From Thoreauomyces humboldtii (lineage: Eukaryota; Chytridiomycota; Chytridiomycetes; Spizellomycetales; Powellomycetaceae): DNA of 15,220 nucleotides. Under the pieces are notes generated by a model. The model made no database searches. It had not been told where the DNA came from and saw only the letters and a list, made by a program, of their open reading frames with translations. How positions within the stretch are numbered: the stretch's first letter is position 1; each line of letters starts with the position of its first letter. The stretch lies in NCBI GenBank assembly GCA_027596035.1, contig JADGJA010000556.1, positions 1-15,220 on the forward strand, in the 5' to 3' direction. This document shows positions 1 to 10,035 of this stretch, in pieces. The position numbers were made by a program, and so were the translations under genes.

Positions 1-82
1 GGGGTTAAGTGACCGGAGTGGGAGTGAAAACGGAAAGTGGGAGATGAGGAAACCCGTCATGTACGAAAACTGCACCGTATAC

Positions 83-466
83 CTCGAGAGCTTTCCCCAG
101 ATCCCACTGTGCGTCGTATCGACCGCCGGAAAGAAAGTGGATCGTCCCTTCTCCATGGAACCTGTACGAACGAAAAGCGAATAGCGGGTTTCGCTGTCAG
201 AAAGGTTCAACCTCCAGAACACACCGGAAAAGGGTTGGGGTAAAGACCCCTCCCCCAAAACTCACTGCCCGTCCTTGAACTCCCCGACGTAGACGTTCCC
301 GTCCGGAAACGTGTATTTCCCTCGTCCTTCGATCCTGGAAAAGTCAGAAATCGAAAAAACCAAGAGACCTGTCGTTAACTCCACCGAGCTGGCGACGATT
401 TGGATGTTATGCCCCTTACCGATCGTTGACGACCTCGGCCTCGAACGGAGATCCTGCGAACGCCAT
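83..466 (-). CDS. MORN5: MORN repeat protein, MORN5-like (5' part, continues past left edge)
   Basis: Three exons on the minus strand give the first 65 residues. Exon 1 is 420-466 (ATG at 464-466), exon 2 is 266-334 and exon 3 is 83-161. The introns 335-419 (GTAAGG...TTTTCCAG) and 162-265 (GTGAGT...CGTACAG) keep the frame. Two MORN repeats are visible: residues about 17-39 (GKYTFPDGNVYVGEFKDG) and 40-62 (FHGEGTIHFLSGGRYDAQW). Register, spacing and the short N-terminus before the first repeat match animal MORN5, a flagellum-associated protein of about 160-170 residues, so this ATG looks right. The third exon may end at a GTATAC donor (77-82), with an intron leaving the window; a CTTAAC branch-like motif lies near base 5. 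If that donor is not used, the frame runs on to a TAA at 5-7 and gives only about 94 residues, short for the family. MORN repeats are common, so the MORN5 assignment rests on overall register. Confidence 0.72.
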
Positions 467-1213
467 TGATGGAATCCGTGTACAGATGTTTGTTCCTTTC
501 TACGATCTCTTTCTGTTGTGTTTGTGTGGAGAGGGAACAGTGGCTTTGTATCGATTGTCGCTTTTGCTTACCTATCGATATCCCAACGATGCATGACGGG
601 TGTCTTGGAAGAAAAACGATTTAGGCTTCGGAGCACCCATGGATAGAACCTGGCCTAAAAGTGATTTGTACTGCAGACCCCACCAGAGTGAGCGGCGATC
701 GTTCGTTAGGCAACCATAAATCCGCATGATTTTATCGATGCCCATGATCATGGTTTATCAGGTCGTCGACGTCGGGGCATTCACTGCATAGGATTGCATA
801 TCCCGGCTGGATCCACCCCTAGATTTAGCAACGAAAGCAAGAAACCATTTTTCATACCTACGCGTGTCGGGCTGAACGTTCTGGTTCGTATTGGAACTAA
901 AATTCTAAACCTCAGTATTTGCTTCCCCGCGCATACTGATAAAATGCGAAGTCGCTGAATGGAAAGAAGTTGGAAACGCCAGATACGAACCTCGTCAGAT
1001 GGTTTTGAATGAAGTAGAGAAAGAGAAATGTATGATGTGATGCCCAAAAAAATGTACAGAAATATGCGAAAGGTGACAAGAAATAAAGATACGCGGAAAG
1101 GATTAAGGATACGCGGAATGATGGGATGGTCCTGATGCGGGTGGATGCAAGTGTATGTTGTTGGTGTTTTGGTCGTTGAGAATGCGTAGCCAGCGCTCCC
1201 CAAAAGTGATCGA
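467..1213. other. Spacer: upstream of MORN5-like gene and 3' flank of cyclase gene
   Basis: No gene is supported in this 747-base stretch between two minus-strand genes. It should hold the MORN5-like promoter (left part) and the cyclase 3' untranslated region (right part). Minus-strand open frames of 140 and 101 codons (781-1203 and 912-1217) overlap in different frames. Their translations are Phe/Leu/Ser-rich, have no recognisable motif, and come from a more AT-rich stretch than the flanking exons, so they look like chance. An imperfect RFX X-box-like motif is at 701-714. Confidence 0.5.
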
Positions 1214-4200
1214 TCACACGGGAGGTGGCGTAGGACTCCGATACTTCCTTACCAACCTCGCCTCCCAGACCTGACCGGATCTATCGAAGAGACTGGCCGC
1301 GGCGTCGGCGAGTTCCGTGTCGTTCCCCTCCAGGAGGTCGGCCCACCTGATCCGCTTGCCTCCGACGACGTCCAGCGTCGACGAGGAGGCGTTGAGGGTC
1401 GTGTCGCAGGTGAGGGTTCCATCGTCTTCGAGGGATGGTGAGGGTGCCGGGGAGTCACCGCGGAGAGTGGAGGAAATGCTGTCGCGGGATCGACGGAGGG
1501 ACCGGATGGTTGGGGAGCGGGATCGGGAGTGGTCTGTCGGTGGATCATGCCGTCGTTGTGGATGTTGTCGATCGTCGTGGTGTGAATGAATCTGAGGGGA
1601 ACATCTGGCTCGGACCAGTCTCGAAGCGACGGCCGCAGCCTGGAATCCGGTGGCAGTGGGTTCCTTGTCGAGATTCGCTACGCACCTTCCCAACGCTTTC
1701 GCCAGGCGTCCCGGACGCGCACAGTCGAGCAGTACGACCACGGCGTCCGCGAGCCCGAGGGTGAGGATGGCTTGGGGAGTATGTTTTGCGGGTCGTCGAA
1801 CAAGGGTCGTCAATGCTTGGATGAGGTCAAGGCAGAGTTTTCTGTCCTGGACCGCTTGTATCCGTTCCTCGATCGTGACGGAGAACGGAAATGTGGCGGT
1901 GACGGTGACGGTGTCGTCCTCGTCCCGACGGGTGGGAGCGTTCAGAACCGACATGATGAGGAACCCAAAATCCATGATCGTGAGAACGAGGAGCCATAGG
2001 TCCGGGGCCATGTAAGTGCCGCCGAGCTTCACCATCGCGAGGGTTTCGAGCAAACCCTTTGCAGAAGCCAGGCAGCTGTTCTTCAATCCCGTCGTGTCTT
2101 TTAGATCCGCCCCGTCATCCCACCCACCGTCCATCCATGCTACCAGATGCATCCTTCCGACCAACACCCTGAAAACGTAGGCCTGATTCAACGAGTCCAG
2201 CGCGACTCCGAAACCTGCCGTACCGGGCGACGCCTCCAAGCGAACCTTCATGGCCATCGCTGCGTTGAACCGTTTCGCCACGTCGGCGTCCCCGCGATAC
2301 CACGCCACGGCGGCGTCGCAGAGAGCGGGTCGCAACGTCCGAGGAGACTCGTCGTCGAGAGCCACGGCGAGTCGTTGATATTCCTCACACACCCTTCCGC
2401 ACTCTCTCAGGTTGCCGGTGATCCAGTGCGTGCCTAGCAGCACATTCTGAAGGGTGAAGTAACTGAGGGCCGGAACCTCCAGGGTCGCGATCACCCTCTC
2501 GCCTTCCTGCTCCACGTAAGACCACTTTCCGGCGCCGAAGGCAGCCAGGATCCTACTGACGGACGAGATGGAGGTTTCCGCTGGGGAGTTGGACAACTCT
2601 TTCATGGACGACTGTTTGGTGGATGGTCGGAATCGTTTGGAGGACTGCTTAAGATACCACTTTGCGATGCGTGGGTATCCGAAGGCTTCTAGAACGAGGC
2701 CGAGACGTAATTGCGCGGATCGCAGACGTTCGGGAGCCGATACACGGAGGATCTCCGCAACGTTTTGGTTGACAATGTGAAGAAGCTATGAAATAAGGAA
2801 GGATCAGTGGTCAGCAAAACGGAAGCGAAGGAAACAGAGGAAGCAAGGGAGCACGATACCCAGTAGCAGGGAAGCTTGTTCTGGTGCACGGCGAGATGCA
2901 TCGCGCTGTCAAACAAATACATGATCTCGGACGCCAGACGTATCAGGTAGTCTGGGTCGTTGGCCCATCGCGGGAAAACTTTCCTGTGAACCCAGGAGAT
3001 TAGCTGACCGGTTGCCTATCCGCTTCTGGCGCAGCGTTAACTTCCAGACTCACCCGAACAAGTGCATAGCCTTGCGCTGTTTCCACACATCGCTCTGCCG
3101 TCCCGTGACCCTCACCATGACATGTCGCCAAAGCTGATGCCTGAGCTCCTTCCACCACATCTTGCTCTTCTCCTCCGGAACGTCCCTCCCGAGCTCCTCC
3201 ATCGCCAAAGTGAAGAAGCTCCAGGCTTTGGGATAGTCGATGGCACCTATCCAAAGGTCGCACATGTATCGCAGGATCCGGACCCGAGCGAGGATGTCGA
3301 GCTCCTTGCGGGATACCTCGGGGTGAAGGTGGACGAGTTCGTCCAGACGAGTGTAGGCGTCGAGAGCTTCGGTGAGGACGCCTCGGGCAGCGCAGAGGTT
3401 GAAGCATTCGTGAGAGTATCGGATCAGGGTCGTCGGAGCTACAAGTGGACGACAGTGATCGAGGTGCTGGTTGATGACGTTCACGAAGAAGGAGCGAGTA
3501 CCTGATCGAGCCGGAGAAAACAGATGAGGCTAAGGATCCTCGGAAAAAAGTAAATCAGACGAGGATGCCTCTTACCATCGGTGATGTTGGTAGCAGAGGA
3601 ATCAAGACTCTCCATCAACTGCACAAAGTGCGCCGCATAACTCGCATGTAGTGTCGCCCTCCTTGAAGGGATCAAGGTTGCGTAGATCGCCTTGTAGACA
3701 ACCCAATGATTGAAAGCGATGCTCTCGCAGTTCTCGACCGTATGGGCAGGGTTGAGATTCTGCAGGGCACCGGTGGCGTCCAACGTGACGATGATGGGAA
3801 CAGCAGTCCCGTTCGCATCTCCCTTCGTGAGATTGACGTCAAAGTTGAAAGCCAGGAACCTGAAGCGATCGTTCGTCATCAGGTAATCCAGCAATCGTTG
3901 CTTTCCGTCCCGTGTCTCGAGTGCAAAGTCTGCAAACTCTTTGACGGGGTTTCGTTGGAGAGCTGCAGCAAGAGTGCTGATGCCGGTGTACTGACCTGCC
4001 ACGGAGGCAAGTAGGAGAACGTGACGCATGGCGGGTGCGGTTCGATCCAGGTGAGCCAGGACCGCGGTGGCTGCGTCCGGTGGCAAAAAGTCCTCGAACT
4101 TTGCTAGACATCGAAGTCTGAGAACGCCGTCGACGACGATCCCGTCCAGCCGTTCCAGCATGGTTCCGCCCAGCATCTCGATGATGACGGGATTTCCTCC

Positions 4201-7200
4201 CGTGCGCTTGAAGATCTCCGCGACGAGTCTACCGTCCACGCCCTCTGCGGACGGGTACCGTTTGTGGACCAACCCTAGCAACAGCTCCTCTGTCTCTGAT
4301 GCACTCAGACCGCTCAAATTGATGACCTGGGCTGGCGGACTCCTGTCCCCGTCGCCCGCGATGACTCTTTCCACGACCTTTGAGCTATTGGCGCAGTCCA
4401 GTTCGCCCAACGGCCGCATGGAGAACAACGCCAAGACTCGCCGACACTTTCTCGTGACCTCGTAGAACAGATTGATTCCTCTCGTGTCGCTCCACTGAGC
4501 GTCATCCAGGATGAAGATGAGGGGAATGGAAAAGTCCTCGGAAATCCTTCTGACAATCCTGATGACCAGCACGATCAGTTCATCTTTGCGTTCGTGGGCC
4601 TGCAGTCCAGTTGTGAAGGAGCTGGCAGGGAACGAGGTCGGTATGACATCGTTCAGCAACGGCAGAAGGTGCTCCTCGATGCCTAATATCCCGGCGATGA
4701 CTGTGACTCGATCGGCTAGCTTGGTCATCAAACCTGCTATCCTCGACCCACCCATGGTCGAGCTGGCGGCGTAGCACTCGGGCATGTGAACGCTTCCAAA
4801 CGCATCGACGGGGTTGGTTGCCATGTCTCTCTGAAGCTGCGCACGACGGGGACATAGCGGATGGCAGACAGCGGGAGGTGGTTGTTGATCCAAGACAGGG
4901 TGGTGCGCAAGGAGATCAGGGGAAGGAAGGAATGATTCGGAATTGCGACGGAGCGGCGGCGGACTGGTAGCGGACGATTTCGATGCTCGACGACCGGCCG
5001 TCACATCTGGGTAACTCTGGGATCCCCGAGTCTCAGTTTCAAACGGAATGGAAAGCTGAAGATATGCATCTGAATCCCTTCGTTGAGGATCTGTGCGGTA
5101 CGATGAGGACTGCGTGGAGAGTTGAGTGGACGAGAAGGTTCGTCGTCGGCCAAAGGTCCGTCCGTCGAAGGTGGAGTCGTCATTGTCGGATGAGTCGTCT
5201 TCCGACAGGAACAGGCTGGGAACGAAAGACGATGTAATCGAATCGTGTCGACTATTCGTGAACATATCGTCCATTGACTCTGCCATGCTCATCCGATTGT
5301 GCGATGATTCGCCGCCCTCCTCGACCCCGGAATCTTGGAGACAGCTCGCCTCCTCCTCCGTCCTCTCCAGCTCCTTTGCCCGTTCAATCAGCAGTTGGAC
5401 ATCCAAATCGATGATGAGCTGGGTGAGCAAATCGGCGGTAGCGTAGTAGGCTGCCGCGTGCATGTAGATCTCCGAGCCTCTCCCCAAACAGGAGAGCGCT
5501 CCAGGCGCGACTCTCTGGGCCTCTTCCGCGATGAAATCGATCATGGCCGTCTTTCCCACGCCGCTCTCCCCTAGAAGGAGGATGACGGGTGATTCTCCCG
5601 TCTCGTGCCATCGTTTCACTGCCTCACAAACCCGCTCCTTCTCGTTGTCCCTTCCGACGAGATGGCGAGGCGCGTCTCTGTCCGGCGGACGGATGTTGTC
5701 GGACGTTCGCAGCGCCCGTATCGGGATGTAGACGCGTTTCGGATCCGGAGATCCCTTGATCGGGACCATGTGAGACGTGGCCGAGAAGACAAACTGATAT
5801 TTGCACTCGTTCCAAACTTCCTCGGTGACGAGGATCATGCACTCGTCCGTGAGAGGATGACACATGAGTCTCGCTGCCTCGTTGACCGGGACGCCGAGGA
5901 CCGTGTGATCGCTTCGACTGATGGACCCGATCACGCCGGAGAACACCTTTCCCAGGGCAACGCCGAGGGAAAAGCATCCCTTTCCGTATGTGGCCTCCAG
6001 TTTCCGTGCGATTCGCAGTGCAGCGTGAACGGCGTGTGCCGCCTCGCTCTCCTCGTGCGCATACCGTTCCACTCCCCAGACCATCAGCAGCGTCGGTCCC
6101 TTGTCGTCCACGTTGAACTGTCTGAGACACCCATCGTAGAGCTCGAGGGATTCGAGGACAGTCATCATGAGGTACTGCAGGATGGACAACGCCTTCGGAT
6201 CGTTGCTGGTAGCAAGAGCGGCAAGGGGACCCGTGAGTCGAACGAACGTGATGGCGCACTTCCTCAGTTCGGCCGTCTCGGCCAACACGCGCATGTTCGT
6301 GTCCATGAGCCTGTGCGCTATCGTTCCGGTGATGTAGTCAGCGACGTGAGCGCTCGCCGTCCTCGTCAGGTTGATCTCGGAACAAGGGGAGCTCGGGAGC
6401 ACGTCTCCCGAGAACATACTGAGCAGCCAGGTGAGCGAATGCCTCGCGTAGTCGCTTTCGAAGATGTCGGATCGGATGATGACGTGACCGTCGAACACGG
6501 TGGGTTTGACGAGGTTCTCCAACATGCCCGTCGCGGCGAGAGGACAACTGACATTGAAGTCCCGCTGTATGACCTCCCAGCAGTCGAGAGGTATTGCCAA
6601 CTCGTTGGACTTGGCGATCTCGACCATGGCGGCGGCGGTGGCGGCCGAGTTGCCCGTGACGAAATACTCGCAGGCATCACCTGTCCGACCGACGTGCGTG
6701 TGGTTCGTCGTTCCGCCCCCGATACCGATGTGAATCGAAACGCCTTGCAGGATGCGTTGTTCCGGCGACGTAAAGCTCCCTTGCCCGTCCTCCCCCTGAA
6801 GACATGTACTCATAGTGTGAGCCCCAAAGATGCCAACATACGCTTAGTGCAGACGCGTGCAACGAACATACCGTGGAGGCATCCCGGTCATCCCCCGAGT
6901 TGACGGCAATGAGCAGCAACTCCAGACAGCAAAGAAAGCCCGCGGCCACATCGCCGAAGCGCGTTCTCGTTGGCGGCCCAGGTCGACCGTTGGGATCAGA
7001 GCCAGGAAAGAACTCCCTAACCGACTCATCGGTGGCGGGAGTCAAGAACTGACTGGACTTTGATCCGTTCGAGTTGCAGAACACGGACACGAGACTGTCG
7101 CCCGCGAACTTGACGACGCTTCCCGAGTGCCTGTGGACGGCATCGATCATGGACGAGAAACCGGGAGACAGGAGGGACTGGATTCGAGCGGCGCCTTCGT

Positions 7201-7366
7201 TCCCGTACCGTCGCTCGAGATAGGAGGCGAGGGTAGAGTAGCCGGATATGTCGGCGATGACGCAGCATCCTCCGTCTTCGAAGGTCTCCATAAAAGGATA
7301 CTCTGTGATTCCCCGAGCCACGCAGTCCCGGGCGTGGCGAGCGATGAAGCTCTCGCGCAAGTCCAT
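1214..7366 (-). CDS. ADCY10: Soluble-type adenylyl cyclase (ADCY10/sAC family), complete
   Basis: Class III cyclase of the soluble, bicarbonate-responsive type, expected to convert ATP to cAMP. Five exons: 6872-7366, 3576-6795, 3054-3501, 2860-2983 and 1214-2785. Introns are 70-76 bases with GT-AG ends, and the summed coding length (5859 nt) stays in frame for about 1952 residues; human sAC has about 1610. The ATG at 7366 is the first in frame after an upstream TGA. C1 (about 30-245) carries both metal aspartates, D39 (ADISG) and D90 (KFAGD), and the HIGIGGG strand (187-193). C2 (about 344-525) has N470 and R474 of the NxxxR motif and lacks the first metal Asp (R351), as expected for a heterodimer-like pair. 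Then come a Walker A GESGVGKT (574-581), a Ser-rich insertion (about 640-820), a Walker B-like FILDDAQWSD (about 926-935), and a long helical C-terminal half with a Ser/Arg-rich tail (about 1810-1910). The order C1-C2-NTPase-helical region is diagnostic. In animals sAC drives flagellar cAMP signalling; the MORN5-like neighbour fits that. Confidence 0.9.
5017..5360 (-). other. Ser-rich low-complexity core of the insertion within the cyclase NTPase domain
   Basis: Between Walker A (residues 574-581) and the Walker B-like strand (about 926-935) the protein holds some 340 residues, far more than a normal P-loop NTPase needs. The core of the extra sequence (about 640-820) is rich in Ser, Asp, Arg and Pro with stretches such as SEDDSSDNDDSTFDGR and SSTQLSTQSSSYR, and looks disordered. 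The frame stays open throughout and I see no strong donor/acceptor pair that removes it cleanly, so I treat it as coding. A missed intron remains possible. The coordinates mark the most biased part only. Confidence 0.6.
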
Positions 7367-8142
7367 TTCAAGGGACGGGGCGGAGACAGTTTCGATGCGT
7401 GGGCCTCAGATGCTCCGTGGTGGGCGTGATTTCGGATGGTGGAAGAGTGTCGGCGCTCCGGATCGAAAAGGCGGATGATGTTGCGGGCTCGATTTTCAGA
7501 GCTCGTGCAAGAGCACGGGAGGAAAGCACGTCCAGGTCGACTGCAGCTGAGAAAGAGTCCTATGCCGGAACTTGAGGGAAGCTACGGTACTGTATGAGGC
7601 CTCTTGCTTTATGCGTACAATATGCGTTGATGTACGGTTCCCACTACACAGTCGACTGGAACGCAGCTGCACGCCAGATGGGGTAACAAATTCGTTGCAG
7701 GCGGCCAGGGCAGGTGAGCGGGCGGGAAGGACGAAAAGTCGTGCGTCGCATGGGGGCGATAGCGGTGTGTGTAAGAGCGCGGTACCGTACCTACCGTGCC
7801 TGTAGTGTCTGTGCGGGATGGACAACGCCCGCAACCCTGCAGCCCTCGTGAAGAGAGAAGTGAGAGAAAGGTGTGACTTTTTTGCGAAGACGTACTGTGT
7901 TACACAGCCGCCAACACAATCATTTTTGCACCGTTTACCGTGGCTCCGGTCCGCTTGAGAGCCACCGAGCCACACCGTCATCTGAGCCACCCATGAACCG
8001 GGGCTCAGGTCTTCTCGGAGGGCGCAGAACCCTCGGTAATATCCCGGCCGGTTCAAAAAGTCTGTTGGAATGTGACAGACTGTACACGTACTGCCAGTGA
8101 TGCGTGCGGGCACCTCTCTGGGGATCATACTCCCCCCGTCCG
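7367..8142. other. Spacer: cyclase upstream region and Rex4 3' flank
   Basis: Two minus-strand genes are separated here by 776 bases. The region should contain the promoter of the cyclase gene and the 3' end of the Rex4 transcript. Open frames on both strands (for example 7496-8209 minus and 7572-7805 plus) have no recognisable domain. The longest one overlaps the Rex4 3' exon in another frame. The only structure I can point to is the GAGCCAC motif cluster at 7940-8008. Confidence 0.5.
7940..8008. repeat. Cluster of GAGCCAC motifs in both orientations
   Basis: GAGCCAC occurs on the plus strand at 7959-7965, 7967-7973 and 7984-7990. Its reverse complement GTGGCTC is at 7940-7946. The last direct copy is part of a perfect 7-bp inverted repeat, CTGAGCC (7982-7988) with GGCTCAG (8002-8008), around a 13-base loop. 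The copies fall within 69 bases of non-coding DNA, about 600 bases upstream of the cyclase start. Binding-site cluster and RNA hairpin are both possible; the function is unknown. Confidence 0.5.
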
Positions 8143-9790
8143 CTAGTCTGCCCTCCGCTTCTCCTTCTTCTCCCTCCCTCCCTCTTTCCTCACGATGCTG
8201 TTTTCCCAAGCGACCCTCTCCCTCCTGTACAGCAACATGGTAACCTTGGCGTCCTCCACACTGGAATGCTGTCCAGCCTGGATCTCTATCCCGAGGAGCT
8301 GCTTCGCGAGCTTCCTGAGAGCCGGACTCCTTCCCTTCGCGAGCGCTCGGAACGGCTTGTGGAGCGACGTGTCGCGGACGAGTCGGGAAGGATGGGAGAG
8401 GAGGAGGGCGGTGAAATCGTTCTTCAAGGCGTGACCGACCACGACGCGATCGTCCAGGGCCGCAGCTACCTGTTTCTGAACGGCTTTGAAGTCAGGGGCT
8501 AAGCGAAGAGGAAGACTTCCGTCAGTCGCATGCCTCAAACCATGGTGAAGAAGAGCCCGAAGGTTCGAAAAACGACGAGATATGACTCACCATCCATTAG
8601 CAGCTCGGGCGTGATACCACTGACAAACGTTCGGTAGTCCGTGATGGGTTCCTGTGGGGCCACGAACGTGTCCAAGAGCGTGTGTCCATGGAAGTTGACG
8701 ATACTGACGCGAGCCAGCATGGATCTTACTCCGCCCGGTCCTACTCCCACCATCTCACAATCGATGGCCACGTATCGACCCGCCTTCGCATGGGCGTGGG
8801 CTGATGGTGTCGACGCGTCAGTGTCGGCAAGGGCGTCGGCTGCGTCTGCTCGGGCAGCCTTCTTGGCTGCCCGGGCCGACAGTGGGACGATCTCGTCCGT
8901 GTTGTTGTCGGATGGCGAAGACACGGATGCACCGGGTGCGGCCAAGACCAGGTTGAGGATCTTCAGGTCTCGGTCCAGGAGGAGTTTGGCCTGAGCGGCT
9001 GCTTCCGCACCGGCAACCTTGGCTTCCAGCGCCGTGGCGGCTGCAACGTCCGCGTCCGGAGCAGCCGCAGAATCCATCTCCTCGTATAGATCGTCGACCG
9101 AGCGAATGGGAAGCTCGGGTGGCTCTTCATCCGAGGAATAAACCTCAGGTCTTTGCAATTTGGACGCCGCCGAGAGGACGGTTCCGCCGAGTTCAAACTC
9201 CGAGTCCGAGTCCGAGTCTTCTTCCGGCCCATCGGGTATCGCCGCGGTCTTCTTCTGCCGCTTCGCAGGGTTCAGCAACGCTGCGACCATCTCCTCCGCA
9301 TCCTCGTCCTCCACATCCTTTGCGGTCCTCTTCTTTGGCTTCGCAACCTTTTCTTCCTTTGGGTTGTAGAGCGCTGCTCGTCGGACGGACCGCGGCAGAA
9401 GCTTTCCGTCCTCAGACGTCATGGAAAGAACAGCCCGCTTCTTCTTTTCCAGCTTTCTCTCCTTTGCGGCTGCTGCTAGTTTAGCGTCGGCTGCCTCCTT
9501 TCGCGTCAGTTTCGTGGACGAAGGGGTATTGATTGTCTGGTCGAATCATAGCCTCAAAATGTAAGTGACAGTACGCACTGCGTATCGGTAGATCACTCGC
9601 GACCTACCGTGCTGAGCTTCTTCCAATTGGAAGATATTGGTTTGGCCAATGGTGGGGTTGGTGCTGGTGGGCTCGCTGCGGCCTTGGTTGCGAGGGCCAG
9701 AGCCTTTGACTTTGCCATCTTCTTTGGCGCTGGCCCCTTCCTTGCTTTTGGCTTCTTCTGCTTCTTTGGCGCGGACTGCGTTTCTGCCAT
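8143..9790 (-). CDS. REX4: Rex4/REXO4-type 3'-5' exonuclease (DEDDh family)
   Basis: RNase of the DEDDh superfamily; in yeast Rex4 acts in the nucleolus in pre-rRNA spacer processing. Three exons: 9608-9790 (ATG at 9788-9790), 8591-9536 and 8143-8498. The introns 9537-9607 (GTAGGT...GACCAG) and 8499-8590 (GTGAGT...CGCTTAG) give 494 residues in frame. The N-terminus is Lys/Ala/Pro-rich, suiting nucleolar import, and includes the SSNWKKL segment (about 53-59) typical of Rex4 proteins. An acidic DSDSDSEFE patch (about 168-176) is a plausible CK2 target. The exonuclease domain starts near 315. Motif I is DCEMVG (D320, E322), motif [10 protein letters not shown] (D404) and motif [11 protein letters not shown] (H454, D459), so all five catalytic residues are present. 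[11 protein letters not shown] (417-427) is also characteristic. The length exceeds yeast Rex4 (289) mainly through the N-terminal and linker regions. The C-terminal tail is a Lys/Arg/Glu run encoded by a purine/pyrimidine-biased tract. Confidence 0.92.
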
Positions 9791-9846
9791 ATCTGAATTC
9801 AACAGTGCTTTTCCTTGACTGAGGTGAGGTGTGAACGAATTGGGAA

Positions 9847-9853
9847 ATATATA
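9847..9853 (-). promoter_or_regulatory. TATA-like element upstream of Rex4
   Basis: TATATAT reads on the minus strand at 9853-9847, about 57-63 bases upstream of the Rex4 ATG, in a locally AT-rich stretch of the spacer between Rex4 and the next minus-strand gene. Position and sequence suit a TATA box, but short AT runs are common and no transcription start is known. Confidence 0.3.
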
Positions 9854-10035
9854 GGGGAGTGTGTAACCGCAAAAAAGAAAGAAGAAGGACCAGAGCCAAT
9901 TTTCGAGTAGAAAGAAAGGCCCAAGCTGCCAAAGTCATAGCCCATCTCCCATAGCTCTCGTTAAAGAAGCCTATGATCATGAAGCTCGTAGTTCCTTACC
10001 CATGAAGTGCGTTGAATATCATAGCACCTGATGCA

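Noticed and set aside
1..243. A plus-strand 68-codon frame at the left end
   Set aside because: It is antisense to the MORN5-like exon 3, which shows a clear MORN repeat on the minus strand.
781..1217. 140- and 101-codon minus-strand open frames after the cyclase stop
   Set aside because: They overlap each other in different frames, are Phe/Leu/Ser-rich without motifs, and fit the cyclase 3' untranslated region.
5605..6903. 432-codon open frame on the plus strand opposite the cyclase
   Set aside because: It is antisense to the conserved C1/C2 cyclase domains and is open because those exons favour G/C-ending codons. Its translation is Arg/Asp/Val-rich with no motif and it spans the cyclase intron.
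8040..8075. A GGTTCAAA string resembling a tRNA T-loop
   Set aside because: Flanking bases do not form a T stem and no acceptor, D or anticodon arms can be paired around it.
7496..8209. 237-codon minus-strand open frame between the cyclase and Rex4
   Set aside because: It overlaps the conserved Rex4 3' exon in another frame, has odd composition, no domain, and mostly covers the spacer.
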